Assembly: GCA_027488905.1 (NCBI GenBank)
Contig: JAIYAT010000035.1
Location: forward strand, 496,001 to 560,000
Length of the DNA stretch: 64,000 nt
Reading direction: 5' to 3'
Origin: Bacteroidota bacterium
GTDB lineage: Bacteria > Bacteroidota > Bacteroidia > UKL13-3
Positions 45,059-54,296 of this stretch are shown piece after piece. The notes beneath the pieces were generated by a model. It was given only the letters and a program-made list of their open reading frames with translations. It made no database searches and was not told the origin of the DNA. Position numbers and translations under genes: made by a program. The stretch's first letter is position 1. Each line of letters begins with the position of its first letter.

Positions 45059-45385
45059 TTACTCCTCCTCCACCCTCGCATCCCCCGCATTCTTCTTCAC
45101 CGAAGCAATACCATTTTCTCTTGCGGCTTCGCTTTCATAAAATTCGCTTTTGCCGATGATTTGGCCATTAGAGGCTTTCAGGTTAAAGTAAGGCTTGTTG
45201 TTGGTGGAGGTTTTGCGTTCATAGCGCTCGTCTACTTGCGAGTTTACTTTTGCCGAGGCAATGCCGTTTTCGCAGCCAGCTTTGTTGGTATAGCCTTCGC
45301 TTGTTAAAATAACTTGTCCATTGCCAGCTTTCAAGTTAAACTGATACTCGCCGTTGGCTCTTTGAGTGATTACAAATTTTCCCAT
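45059..45385 (-). CDS. YegP/DUF1508 family protein
   Basis: 108-residue protein made of two copies of the ~50-residue DUF1508 (YegP, UPF0339) domain: YQFNLKAGNGQVILTSEGYTNKAGCENGIASAK and YFNLKASNGQIIGKSEFYESEAARENGIASVKKNA. Each copy has the GQIIxxSExY and ENGIxSVK motifs of the family. Function is not established; the family occurs in stress-related contexts. No signal peptide. A GGTTCAAACC lies 51 bases upstream of its start codon. Confidence 0.9.
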   Translation of the reverse strand: MGKFVITQRANGEYQFNLKAGNGQVILTSEGYTNKAGCENGIASAKVNSQVDERYERKTSTNNKPYFNLKASNGQIIGKSEFYESEAARENGIASVKKNAGDARVEEE

Positions 45386-45606
45386 GGGTTTGGTGTTTTA
45401 TGGTTAATTAAAATAATTGCTTGATCATATGCTTCGGTTCAAACCGAACCCACTTTGTTTATAGACTAATACCCAGAAGGTATAAACTTCGCAGGATTGG
45501 GTGGTATGCATACATGGCGTACGGGGGTAATTTTAGGTTTCATTGCTAATTAAATTTAAGGGTATTACAAGTTAGGGGATTTTAGGTGAGAATTCCAAAT
45601 TTTGCT

Positions 45607-45676
45607 GCTGGTGGTTGGCTTTTGGCAGTTGGTGGTTAGCTTTTAGCTATTGGTTTTTGGCGGTTGGTTTTTGGCA
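45607..45676 (+). repeat. Left flanking tract of the tandem array
   Basis: Simple-sequence tract of GGTTGGC, TTGGCAGTTGG, GGTTAGCT and TAGCTATTGG blocks. The tract at 46395-46458 carries the same blocks in inverted orientation, so the array sits between long imperfect inverted repeats. Confidence 0.65.
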
Positions 45677-45866
45677 TCGTGCTGGATACCAGTATCTTTT
45701 TGAGTTTACACACTAAATAAGGACACTCCTTCTCCTGCTGCTTCTCTTTCTATGAAACTCCTTCTCTTGCTCCTCCTCCTTCTGTTAACACTTTACACAC
45801 TAAATGAGATGCTAAATTCTACAAGACACTCACAATCAATCATTTCCATTGAAATTCTTATGTACC

Positions 45867-46394
45867 TTTTATGGAGTAGCTCCGCACCTTTTATGGAGTA
45901 GCTCCGCACCTCTTATGGAGTAGCTCCGCACCTCTTATAGAGTAGCTTCGCACCTCTTATGGAGTAGCTTCGCACCTCTTGTATAGTAGCTTCACACCTC
46001 TTATGGAGTAGCTTCGCACCTCTTGTATAGTAGCTTCGCACCTCTTATGGAGTAGCTTCGCACCTCTTATGGAGTAGCTTCGCACCTCTTGTATAGTAGC
46101 TTCGCACCTCTTATGGAGTAGCTTCGCACCTTTTATGGAGTAGCTCCCCACCATTTGGGTAGTAGCTCCCCACCATTTGGGTAGTAGCTTCCCACCATTT
46201 GGGTAGTAGCTCCCCACCATTTGGGTACTAGCTTCCCACCATTTGGGTACTAGCTTCCCACCATTTGGGTACCAGCTTCCCACCATTTGTATAGTAGGTC
46301 CCCACCATTTGGGTAGTAGCTTCCCACCACTTGGGTAGTAGCTTCCCACCATTTGGGTAGTAGCTCCCCACCACTTGTATAATAGCTCCCCAAA
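45867..46394. repeat. 22-bp tandem repeat array, 24 units
   Basis: Twenty-four contiguous 22-base units occupy 528 bases without a length change. Units 1-13 (45867-46152) carry AGTAGCTYCGCACC preceded by TCTTATGG or TCTTGTAT variants; units 14-24 carry ATTTGGGTAGTAGCT followed by YCCCACC. The switch at 46153 is abrupt. Because 22 is not a multiple of three, an open frame on the minus strand cycles every 66 bases. There are no spacers, so it is not CRISPR. Confidence 0.95.
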
Positions 46395-46458
46395 AGCCAA
46401 TAGCTAAAGGCAAAGACACGCCAACTGCCAATAGCTAACCACCAATAGCCAACCACCG
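46395..46458 (-). repeat. Right flanking tract of the tandem array, inverted
   Basis: Contains CCAACTGCCAATAGCTAACC and CCAATAGCCAACCACC, the complement of blocks at 45607-45676. The pair frames the 22-bp array as one composite element. Confidence 0.65.
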
Positions 46459-46476
46459 GAACAAAGCCAAAGAGAC

Positions 46477-46517
46477 AAAAAAAAAGCTGAGCAATCAATC
46501 ATGAATGCTCAGCTTTT
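46477..46517 (-). terminator. Rho-independent terminator of the tRNA genes
   Basis: On the minus strand a 12-bp stem AAAAGCTGAGCA/TGCTCAGCTTTT (46506-46517 and 46482-46493) with a 12-base loop runs into a T stretch (the A run 46477-46485). It begins two bases after the end of tRNA-Leu. Confidence 0.85.
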
Positions 46518-46518
46518 G

Positions 46519-46603
46519 TACCCGGGGCGGGACTTGAACCCGCACGTCTTTAAAGGACACAGGATTTTAAGTCCTGCGTGTCTACCAATTCCACCACCCG
46601 GGC
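46519..46603 (-). tRNA. tRNA-Leu (TAA anticodon)
   Basis: An 85-base cloverleaf with a long variable arm. Acceptor GCCCGGG pairs with CCCGGGT (one G-T pair) before discriminator A. D-arm region GGTGGAATTGGTAGACAC, anticodon arm CAGGACTTAAAATCCTG with TAA, and T-arm GCGGGTTCAAGTCCCGC are all present. CCA is not encoded. Confidence 0.95.
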
Positions 46604-46618
46604 GCACTATTTCAAAAT

Positions 46619-46648
46619 AAAAAGTTACAGCGCTAACTGTAACTTTTT
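46619..46648 (-). terminator. Hairpin in the tRNA spacer
   Basis: A perfect 12-bp stem AAAAAGTTACAG (46619-46630) with its complement at 46637-46648 and a 6-base loop, between tRNA-Gly and tRNA-Leu. The arm ends in TTTTT on both strands, so it could attenuate transcription or guide processing of a joint transcript. Confidence 0.55.
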
Positions 46649-46651
46649 TTG

Positions 46652-46724
46652 AGCGAGAGACGAGGCTCGAACCCGCGACCTCAACCTTGGCAAGGTTGCG
46701 CTCTACCAACTGAGCTACTCTCGC
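46652..46724 (-). tRNA. tRNA-Gly (GCC anticodon)
   Basis: A 73-base cloverleaf: acceptor GCGAGAG with CTCTCGC and discriminator T, D-arm TAGCTCAGTTGGTAGAGC, anticodon arm AACCTTGCCAAGGTT with GCC, T-arm CGGGTTCGAGCC. CCA is not encoded. It is followed by a hairpin and tRNA-Leu on the same strand. Confidence 0.95.
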
Positions 46725-46861
46725 ATTTACCGAAACGGGAGTGCAAATATAGAATTGCTATGCTACTTTGCAAATGTTCTCCTAAAATAACTGATGTTTT
46801 CTTAGTTAGTCGCTGATTTACAAAAGAAAATTTTATAACATTGCTGCCTTTAAAGTTCAAT

Positions 46862-49462
46862 TTATTCTAGCAACTTCTTAATCTCATTCAATTTCAACAA
46901 GGCTTCTATAGGAGAAATCGCATTTAAATCTAAGGTTTGAAGCAATCCTCTAATTTCTTGCATCTGGGGATCATCTATCTGAAACATGCTCAATTGAATG
47001 GGATTTACTTTTAGCTTTGTGTCTTTGGTACTCATGTTCTGCCTGCCCTTTTCCAATTCTTTTAGCAATACATCTGCGCGTGAAAGTACCGTTTTGGGTA
47101 TACCTGCCATTTGCGCCACATGGATACCAAAGCTATGCTCGCTGCCACCTTCTACCAATTTGCGCAAAAAGATTACCTTGTTGTTTTGCTCTTTAATTTT
47201 AACATGAAAGTTTCTTATCCCATTGGTGGGTTGAGATAATTCGTTTAATTCATGGTAATGGGTGGCAAACAAGGTTCGCGGACGATACGGATGCTGATTG
47301 AGGTATTCTGTGATAGACCATGCCAAAGAAATGCCATCATAAGTGCTCGTTCCTCTTCCAATCTCATCCAATAAAATTAAGCTTCGAGCAGATAAGTTGT
47401 TAAGGATACTGGCTGTTTCTGTCATCTCCACCATAAAAGTACTTTCGCCAGACGACAAATTATCACTCGCTCCTACCCTTGTAAAAATTTTATCTACCAC
47501 TCCAATTTGTGCCTCAGAGGCTGGCACAAAGCAACCCATTTGAGCCATTAAAACACACAAAGCAGTTTGCCTTAAAACTGCAGATTTACCACTCATGTTT
47601 GGACCCGTTAAGATGATAATTTGTTGAGTGGTTTTATCTAAAAAAATATCATTGGCAATATAAGGCTCGCCATGGGGCAATTGCTTTTCAATTACAGGAT
47701 GTCTTGCATCCTTAATCATCAGGCTTTCTGCATCTGTAACTTCTGGCTTGCAATAATTATTTTGTGCTGCTAAATGCGCAAAAGCAAATAAGCAGTCTGC
47801 TTTGGCCAATAGTTGGGCATTGGTTTGTACAATACTTACTTGCTCGGCTAAGGAAGTTACTAAAGCCGTATACATCCGTTCTTCTATGACATTAATTTTC
47901 TCCTCGGCACCTAAAATTTGCTCTTCATATTGCTTGAGTTCTTCGGTGATGTAGCGTTCTGCATTCGTGAGGGTTTGCTTGCGCATCCAATCTGCTGGCA
48001 CTTTATCTTTATGCGTATTGGTTACTTCCAAATAATAGCCAAACACATTGTTAAACGCAATTTTAAGACTAGGTATATTGGTGCGTTCTTGTTCCTTCTT
48101 CTGAAGTTGAAGCAAATAATCTTTGCCCCCAAAAGCTATTTTTCTTAATGCATCTAATTGTTCATCTACGCCTTCTTTAATGATTTGTCCTTTATTGGCC
48201 AAAACAGGTGGTTCTGGCATCAATTGCTTGTCTATGGTTTCTATTAACCACTCACAACTGTTTAATTGCCCTGCCAAGGTTTGCATCAAAGGATTATCAA
48301 ACTTAAGTAAGAGACTTTTTAGCGGAGCAATATTTTTAACCGAACGATTGAGTTGTTGTAATTCTCTAGGACCAATGCGCCGCATGGCTAATTTAGAAAT
48401 AAGTCTTTCCAAATCGCCTACCTGACTCAACACTTCTAATACTTCTTTTCTTAAGGCTGTTTTATCTTTGGCCAAGGCAACCATGTTTAAGCGCTCATTA
48501 ATCAGCACTATATCTTTTAAAGGCATCACCAACCACTTCTTTAGCAATCGGGCACCCATGGGGGTTACGGTTTGATCCAACACCTGAATCAGTGGAACGC
48601 CGCTTTCGGCGGCGGAAGACAACAACTCGAGGTTTCTGATGGTAAACCTATCCAACCAAACATATTTTTCTTCGTCTATCCTAGAAACCTGCTGTATATG
48701 CCCAACTTGATGGTGATGCGTTTCTCCTAAATAATGCAAACAAACTCCAGCACAAATTATGGCTAAAGGCAATTCTTGAATGCCAAATCCTTTTAGGTTT
48801 TTGGTATTAAAGTGCTGAAGCAATTTATCATAGGCAAAGTTTTGTTGAAATATCCATTCCTCTTGGGTGAAAGTATAAAACCTATCTCCAAAGACTTGTT
48901 TAAAGGCATTGAGTTGCTTTTTGCATACCAACACTTCAGAAGGTCTAAAGCCTTGTAAAAGCTTGTCTATATAAGCGGTTGGACCTTGGGTAGTAAGAAA
49001 TTCACCTGTTGAGATATCTAACAAAGCAAGCCCAGCAAGACTTTCATTTTCCATGAACCAAGCCGCTAGGTAATTATTGCTTTTATGGTCTAGAATTTTG
49101 TCGTTGTAACTTACCCCTGGGGTTATGAGCTCTGTAACACCACGCTTTACAATTTTCTTAGTAAGTTTTGGGTCTTCGAGTTGGTCGCAAATGGCCACGC
49201 GTTGGCCAGCTCTTACTAACTTAGGAAGGTAATTATCTAAAGAATGGTGCGGAAAACCTGCTAATTCAATGTGTGAGGCAGAACCATTGGCTCTTTTGGT
49301 TAAAACTATGCCAAGGATTTGTGCTGCTTTGATGGCATCCTCTCCAAATGTTTCATAAAAATCGCCAACCCTAAATAACAAAATCGCATCTGGATATTTA
49401 CCTTTAATATCAAGGTATTGTTTCATTAAGGGTGTTTCGCTTATCTCAGCCTTTTTTGACAT
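46862..49462 (-). CDS. mutS: DNA mismatch repair protein MutS
   Basis: Mismatch-recognition ATPase. 866 residues, normal for MutS1. The N-terminal mismatch-binding FxE motif is in FRVGDFYETFGEDA, followed by RVAICDQLEDPK. A connector and core domain follow, then the ATPase: Walker A TGPNMSGKSAVLRQTAL, the STFMVEMTETASIL box, Walker B ILLDEIGRGTSTYDGISLAW and ATHYHELNEL. The C-terminal helical part (LDLNAISPIEALLKLNEIKKLL) is present. A GC-rich hairpin coding for SSAAESG is at 48598-48614. No GGTTCAAACC site occurs in it. Confidence 0.97.
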   Translation of the reverse strand: MSKKAEISETPLMKQYLDIKGKYPDAILLFRVGDFYETFGEDAIKAAQILGIVLTKRANGSASHIELAGFPHHSLDNYLPKLVRAGQRVAICDQLEDPKLTKKIVKRGVTELITPGVSYNDKILDHKSNNYLAAWFMENESLAGLALLDISTGEFLTTQGPTAYIDKLLQGFRPSEVLVCKKQLNAFKQVFGDRFYTFTQEEWIFQQNFAYDKLLQHFNTKNLKGFGIQELPLAIICAGVCLHYLGETHHHQVGHIQQVSRIDEEKYVWLDRFTIRNLELLSSAAESGVPLIQVLDQTVTPMGARLLKKWLVMPLKDIVLINERLNMVALAKDKTALRKEVLEVLSQVGDLERLISKLAMRRIGPRELQQLNRSVKNIAPLKSLLLKFDNPLMQTLAGQLNSCEWLIETIDKQLMPEPPVLANKGQIIKEGVDEQLDALRKIAFGGKDYLLQLQKKEQERTNIPSLKIAFNNVFGYYLEVTNTHKDKVPADWMRKQTLTNAERYITEELKQYEEQILGAEEKINVIEERMYTALVTSLAEQVSIVQTNAQLLAKADCLFAFAHLAAQNNYCKPEVTDAESLMIKDARHPVIEKQLPHGEPYIANDIFLDKTTQQIIILTGPNMSGKSAVLRQTALCVLMAQMGCFVPASEAQIGVVDKIFTRVGASDNLSSGESTFMVEMTETASILNNLSARSLILLDEIGRGTSTYDGISLAWSITEYLNQHPYRPRTLFATHYHELNELSQPTNGIRNFHVKIKEQNNKVIFLRKLVEGGSEHSFGIHVAQMAGIPKTVLSRADVLLKELEKGRQNMSTKDTKLKVNPIQLSMFQIDDPQMQEIRGLLQTLDLNAISPIEALLKLNEIKKLLE

Positions 49463-49527
49463 AGCATTGCAAGATACACCTTTCTAAACGGTGGTTTCCT
49501 GCTGTGCATATTTTGGGGAAAAGCCTC

Positions 49528-50460
49528 TTACTTGCAGGCCTCTTCTACTGGTGGTCTCGAATAAAACCCAGTTCCATTGTATATCCTTTTACCAGGGGCT
49601 TGCATGCAAGCTTCCGAACAACATCCTTCCATTTCTTCTGAGCAGGTTTCGCACATCACAAATTGCTCATTGCAATCTACATTTGCGCAATTTAAACTGC
49701 GGGCTGTAGAAGTATTGCATTTTTTACATTTACTGATAACTGTTGGGTTTACCTCATTAATAGGAACAGTTACCCTGCCATCAAAAACATACAATACACC
49801 GTCAAAGTCTTTACCACCTGTTTCTTTTGCATAACCAATGATGCCATCATGCAATTGATACACATCCTTAAACCCACTTTCGATTAAAAAGGCAGAAGCC
49901 TTTTCGCATTTGATGCCACCAGTGCAATAAGTAATTACTTTTTTGTCTTTGTAAACTTCTAATTCTTTAAGTTTTGTAGGAAACTCTCTAAACGTTTCAA
50001 TATCAAAACTGAGTGCATTTTTAAACTTACCAAGGCGCGTTTCATAATTCGAGCGAACATCCACCACCACCACATCGTCATTGTACATCATTTGCTGAAA
50101 TTCCTCTCCATGCAAATGCTTCCCTGTTCTGCGAATAGGATTTACATTTTGCAAACCAGAATGCACAATTTCTTTCTTTAATCGCACATGCAAACGGTTA
50201 AAGGCATTGGTATCCGATGGGTCTATTTTAAAACTTACCCCCTCAAACCGTGGATCGCTTTGCAGGTCGTCCATATATACTTGGCATTGTTGCGGTGTAC
50301 CACAAATGGTACCGTTTATGCCTTCTATTGCAACATAAATCCTACCTGTAAGTCCAAGTTGGCGGCAGTATTTTAAATGATGTTGCACATAATCTTCCGC
50401 ATCAAAGATGGGCGTGTAAAAGTAGTAGGCTAATACCCAATATTTAGAATTACTATCCAT
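49528..50460 (-). CDS. trhO: tRNA uridine 5-oxyacetic acid-type hydroxylase TrhO (rhodanese family)
   Basis: Rhodanese-domain enzyme that hydroxylates U34 of some tRNAs (YceA/TrhO family). The ATG at 50460 is chosen over an in-frame TTG at 50472. Residues 1-100 form the ferredoxin-like acylphosphatase-type part with IYVAIEGINGTICG and RLHVRLKKEIVHSGL. The rhodanese domain has VVVDVRSNYETRLGKFKNAL and the active-site loop TYCTGGIKCEKASAFL. A Cys-rich C-terminal zinc-like segment (CKKCNTS, CVMCETCSEEMEGCC-like spacing) is typical of long family members. 310 residues. Confidence 0.88.
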   Translation of the reverse strand: MDSNSKYWVLAYYFYTPIFDAEDYVQHHLKYCRQLGLTGRIYVAIEGINGTICGTPQQCQVYMDDLQSDPRFEGVSFKIDPSDTNAFNRLHVRLKKEIVHSGLQNVNPIRRTGKHLHGEEFQQMMYNDDVVVVDVRSNYETRLGKFKNALSFDIETFREFPTKLKELEVYKDKKVITYCTGGIKCEKASAFLIESGFKDVYQLHDGIIGYAKETGGKDFDGVLYVFDGRVTVPINEVNPTVISKCKKCNTSTARSLNCANVDCNEQFVMCETCSEEMEGCCSEACMQAPGKRIYNGTGFYSRPPVEEACK

Positions 50461-50511
50461 AACAGCATGCAAAGATATGGATTTATGCTATGCCTAAAAT
50501 GATATTTATCA

Positions 50512-53500
50512 TTAGAACCAAAGTACTTTTTCTACTTGTTTTCTACCCCCAGTTTCGGTTAACTCTAATAAGTATATTCCTTTTGCCAAATCACTCAAAT
50601 CCAAGGTTTGCCAGCCGCTCAATAAACTTACCTCCTTAATTAACTTTCCACTTTGGTTATACAATTTTCCATTAACTGCATTCACTGTATTGATTTGTAG
50701 GTTCAAACCAGAAAAACCAGGTTGGTGATAGACGTTAAACAAAGGGGGAAGTAAATCTGTACTTTCAATTTTTATAATTTTAGAAAACTCAAATCTGCCA
50801 TCCTCATCAATTTGTTTGAGGCGATAGTATAAATTATCTTTTTCAGCTTGTTCATCGGTAAAGGTATAATACTTCATCGATTGTGCATTGCCTGCGCCTT
50901 TCACAAATCCAATGCTTTGGAAGTTAAACCCGTCCTCACTTCTTTCTATCTCAAAACCTTTGTTGTTTTTTTCTGAGGCAGTGCTAAAATTCAAAACCAC
51001 TTGTTCCTGACTGATTCTTTTCCCAGAAAAATTAAGCAGATTTACAGGCAATGCGGCGTTATTTGGGCCAGTAATCTCAAAATCATCCACAGCCATTCCT
51101 GCATCTGTTAAGCCTCCATCTGATTTAAACACAATTCTAAATGAAACCTTAGAATTTCCTGCTAAAGCAGAAACATTATACTGCATTAAAGTAAAGGAAG
51201 TTCTAGTAACATTAAAAAATGGCTGATTAACAGGAAAGGCAGCACCTCCCCCGGTATTTGCAAAGTCGTACCAATTTGCGGCCACTGCATTGCCAAGTTT
51301 GGTCCAAGTATTACCAAGGTCTAAACTATATTCCACTATATAGCCATCATAAGAAATTTCAAATCTATTTTTCGTTTTGAACCGAATGGTATAGGTTCCA
51401 GATGCGGTAAAATTAAAGCAAGGACTGTACAATCTTGTATCATTGTTATCGCCGTAGTTACCCGTAATACCAGTTACCCAAGCGAAACTGCCACTTGCTG
51501 TGCCACTTTTTGAAGCCACAGTTGAGTTCCCTCTTGCGAATGCAACTCCAGAAGGAGTTTCAGAACCAAAATCATTGGGATTTAAATCAAAGCTGCCACC
51601 AAGCGCAAGCGTGTATGGAACTGGGCGATAAGGTAAAATTTGAATATAGGAATTGATGAGTTTAGTATTTGCACCACCATTAATAGTTAAACTAACATTG
51701 TAAATTCCAGGAGTTAAATATTGCTTTACTGGATTGGCTAAAGTGCTAGTGGTTCCATCTCCAAAATCCCAAAGGAAACTTGTGGCACCGTTACTGGTGT
51801 TCGTAAATTGTATGAAAGAACTCACATAGGCAAGTCGCTTATTAGAAGTAAAGTCTGCAAAAGGAGGAGCAAATACATTGGTGGTGAAAAAACCTCTACC
51901 ATGCGTGGCAGCTACAACTTGTTTGTCTATTCCACGCATTTTTAACATATCGGTTCTTACATTCGCAAAACCTGAATTACTAGGTTGCCAATTGGTAGTT
52001 GTACCTCTTAAAGAGTCTGTAGTCCAAACCCCAAGTTCAGTGGCAATCATGGCTTGCCAAGGTTTTGAGGGATGTAAAATCAACCAACGAATTGGCATAT
52101 CTGGAAGATTTCCTTCTACGCTGGTCCAAGTAGCACCAGCATTCGTTGTTTCCCAAACACTATTAACGCCATAATTTGAATAAGTGGCTAGGATGTGATT
52201 CTCATTGCCATTTTCTATTTCAATACACGAGATACTTCCGGATGGCATACCCTTGCCATTATTGATAAATGAATCTACTCCAGCAATTATATTCGCATTG
52301 TCTATACGAATGATGCGACCACCATTGGTTCCAAAATAAACTCTATGTGCAGTATTTGGAGAAACCCTCACATGTGTTGCTCTGCCATTGTTAAATAGCG
52401 GGACAGTATCAAATTCTAAACTGCTGCCTGTTTGAGGATTATCCCAACGAGTAAAGGTATTATTATTACCTGAAGAATACATTTTATTGTTGATATCGTC
52501 ATAATCTGAAGGGTTGATGAAGGAACCAACATTTTGGCTCGTGTTCAATACATTGCTAAAGCTTGCTCCTGTGTTGGTAGAGCGGTAATAAGAGGTGTAC
52601 ACATAAGAAGTAAACCAAAATTGCGGCTGGTCTTGGTCTATATGACAAAAGGCACCATCACCGCCTGTAACCTCAACGGTAGCATTGATGCCTGCAGTTG
52701 AAAACCGGTGTGAGCCATTATCCTGCGTACCTCCTAGATAAGAATTGGTTGCAGCTGTAGGATTGATGTCACAAGCGTAAAATTGGGTAGTATTATAATT
52801 AAACTCTTTGGATGTGATGATGGGTGCTGCGGCTGTAAAATTTTCTGTGCTATATACGCCGCCATCATTACCATAATAACAAATGCTTGAGCTGCCAGGT
52901 GAAAAAATTGCAAAGTGTTGGTCGGCATGTACCTCTTGAAAACCAAAACCGCCATACCAGTGTGAAAGTTGTGTCCATGAGGTTCCGCCATTGGCAGATT
53001 TAAACAAATCTACCCCACCTACAGTAAGCACATTTGAATTGTTTGGGTCAACCGCAATACTTAAATCGTACCAGGCTTGGCCGCGACTGAAATCTTTAAT
53101 ATTTGGAGCGGCTGAAACGCCACCATCCGCATCAATTGGGTGTGAAACAACAGTATCAAAACTAGCACCTGCATTAGTAGATTTGATAATGGCAGAAATT
53201 CTTGAACTATTTTCTACCAAGCCGTAAATGGTATTGGTATCAACCACAGAAACGCCTAATTCTATTTCTCTCTTTCCTACATAAGCAGGGATTGAAAGAG
53301 GTGTTGTCCAAGTTGCACCATTGTTAAAGGATTTGTGAATGGTACCGCTATTTGCACCGGTCCCACTCATGCTTGCATATAGGGTTCCATTGCTCATTCT
53401 TTCAATGTCTTGGGCAACATCGCCGCCTGAGCTTGCAATGCCAGTACCCAGAACTTTGGTAAAACTTGTTCCACCATTTACACTACGAAACAATCCTGAG

Positions 53501-54204
53501 CGAGTAGCAACAAAAAGGGTATCACCATTGCCAATAGGCATTACCTTTTGGCAATAATGATAGGTTGCGTTGTTAGTTGCTGCAAGTTGGGCCCATGTTT
53601 GTCCGCCATTGGTAGACTTCCAAACGCCAAGACCTCTAACTGCATCTAAATTATTATTTCCTTCGCCAGTTCCAAAATATAACACAGCAGGATTTAAAGG
53701 AGCTTGCGCCAAAGAAGTGATGGCAAGGTTTTGAAAGAAATCATCAATCACGGCCCAGTTTGGACTTGCAGCAGTGATGTCTGTTGTTTTCCATAATCCA
53801 CCAGCAACGCCCCCAGCCCACACTGTTTTGCGGGTTGGGTCGTTTAAATCAACCATCACAGTGCGTGTTCTTCCACCACAATTATTAGGACCGCGTTCTG
53901 TCCAAGACACGCCAGGAATGGCAGCTTTTCCGCTACCTTGTTTTGCAAAGAGTTGTTGTTGATATTGCCAAGCTTGTAGCAATCGTTCGCGAGGAACTTC
54001 GCCAGTTGCAGGGTCTTGCGTAATTTCTTTTTCTAATAACCAGGCCAAATCCATTCTATCTTTTTTAGGAACCTTTGTAGTGGTGTTGAAGGTTATGCCT
54101 TTAGCATTTCGACCAAAAAACTCCTGAGAGGGATGGTAAACCCAAGCAAAAGTTAGGACTAAGCCAATTGCTATAGATGATGTTACTTTGTCTAGTTTTT
54201 TCAT
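50512..54204 (-). CDS. Secreted VPS10/sortilin-like propeller protein with PKD and T9SS sorting domains
   Basis: Large exported protein (1230 residues from the ATG at 54204; an upstream GTG would add six). After a signal segment (TSSIAIGLVLTFAWVYH) comes a short helical part, then a long BNR/sortilin-type propeller with repeated STNGGQTWAQL, SVNGGTSFTKV, SFNNGATWTTP and ETTNAGATWTSVE blocks and GRTRTVMVDL, AGGVAGGLWKT at its start. A PKD domain follows (SFLWDFGDGTTSTLANP), then a jelly-roll-like domain (MAVDDFEITG), and a T9SS sorting region (LNFSTASEKNNKGFEIERS, LSDLAKGIYLLEL, at the C-terminus). Such proteins are surface adhesins or hydrolases; the target is unknown. Confidence 0.85.
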   Translation of the reverse strand: MKKLDKVTSSIAIGLVLTFAWVYHPSQEFFGRNAKGITFNTTTKVPKKDRMDLAWLLEKEITQDPATGEVPRERLLQAWQYQQQLFAKQGSGKAAIPGVSWTERGPNNCGGRTRTVMVDLNDPTRKTVWAGGVAGGLWKTTDITAASPNWAVIDDFFQNLAITSLAQAPLNPAVLYFGTGEGNNNLDAVRGLGVWKSTNGGQTWAQLAATNNATYHYCQKVMPIGNGDTLFVATRSGLFRSVNGGTSFTKVLGTGIASSGGDVAQDIERMSNGTLYASMSGTGANSGTIHKSFNNGATWTTPLSIPAYVGKREIELGVSVVDTNTIYGLVENSSRISAIIKSTNAGASFDTVVSHPIDADGGVSAAPNIKDFSRGQAWYDLSIAVDPNNSNVLTVGGVDLFKSANGGTSWTQLSHWYGGFGFQEVHADQHFAIFSPGSSSICYYGNDGGVYSTENFTAAAPIITSKEFNYNTTQFYACDINPTAATNSYLGGTQDNGSHRFSTAGINATVEVTGGDGAFCHIDQDQPQFWFTSYVYTSYYRSTNTGASFSNVLNTSQNVGSFINPSDYDDINNKMYSSGNNNTFTRWDNPQTGSSLEFDTVPLFNNGRATHVRVSPNTAHRVYFGTNGGRIIRIDNANIIAGVDSFINNGKGMPSGSISCIEIENGNENHILATYSNYGVNSVWETTNAGATWTSVEGNLPDMPIRWLILHPSKPWQAMIATELGVWTTDSLRGTTTNWQPSNSGFANVRTDMLKMRGIDKQVVAATHGRGFFTTNVFAPPFADFTSNKRLAYVSSFIQFTNTSNGATSFLWDFGDGTTSTLANPVKQYLTPGIYNVSLTINGGANTKLINSYIQILPYRPVPYTLALGGSFDLNPNDFGSETPSGVAFARGNSTVASKSGTASGSFAWVTGITGNYGDNNDTRLYSPCFNFTASGTYTIRFKTKNRFEISYDGYIVEYSLDLGNTWTKLGNAVAANWYDFANTGGGAAFPVNQPFFNVTRTSFTLMQYNVSALAGNSKVSFRIVFKSDGGLTDAGMAVDDFEITGPNNAALPVNLLNFSGKRISQEQVVLNFSTASEKNNKGFEIERSEDGFNFQSIGFVKGAGNAQSMKYYTFTDEQAEKDNLYYRLKQIDEDGRFEFSKIIKIESTDLLPPLFNVYHQPGFSGLNLQINTVNAVNGKLYNQSGKLIKEVSLLSGWQTLDLSDLAKGIYLLELTETGGRKQVEKVLWF

Positions 54205-54296
54205 AAATCCATTTAGTATCACAAGTTTAGGTTATTTAAATTAAAAAAATATGCATTCAATTGTCAACTTTGTCTACTTATTTTTGTTCAACTTGT

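Larger units (their letters stand above)
45386..46518. other. Long non-coding stretch dominated by repeats
   Basis: 1133 bases without a believable gene. It contains an intergenic GGTTCAAACC (45436-45445), a repetitive TTGG/TTAGC-rich tract (45607-45676), the 24-copy tandem array (45867-46394), an inverted version of the first tract (46395-46458) and the terminator of the tRNA genes. TTTACACACTAAAT occurs twice, near 45704 and 45790. Confidence 0.75.

Noticed and set aside
45867-46394. CRISPR array
   Set aside because: Units are contiguous 22-mers with no unique spacers, and no cas gene is present.
45957-46400. Open reading frame of 147 codons on the minus strand
   Set aside because: It is the translated 22-bp tandem array (a 22-residue cycle from 66 bases). 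Other minus-strand frames across the array are also open, there is no signal or domain, and the array extends past both ends of the frame.
46519-46603. GGGTTCAAGTCCC as an instance of the GGTTCAAACC motif
   Set aside because: It is the T-loop of tRNA-Leu and differs from the motif after GGTTCAA.
46509-46709. Open reading frame of 66 codons on the minus strand
   Set aside because: It covers both tRNA genes, which explain the sequence completely.
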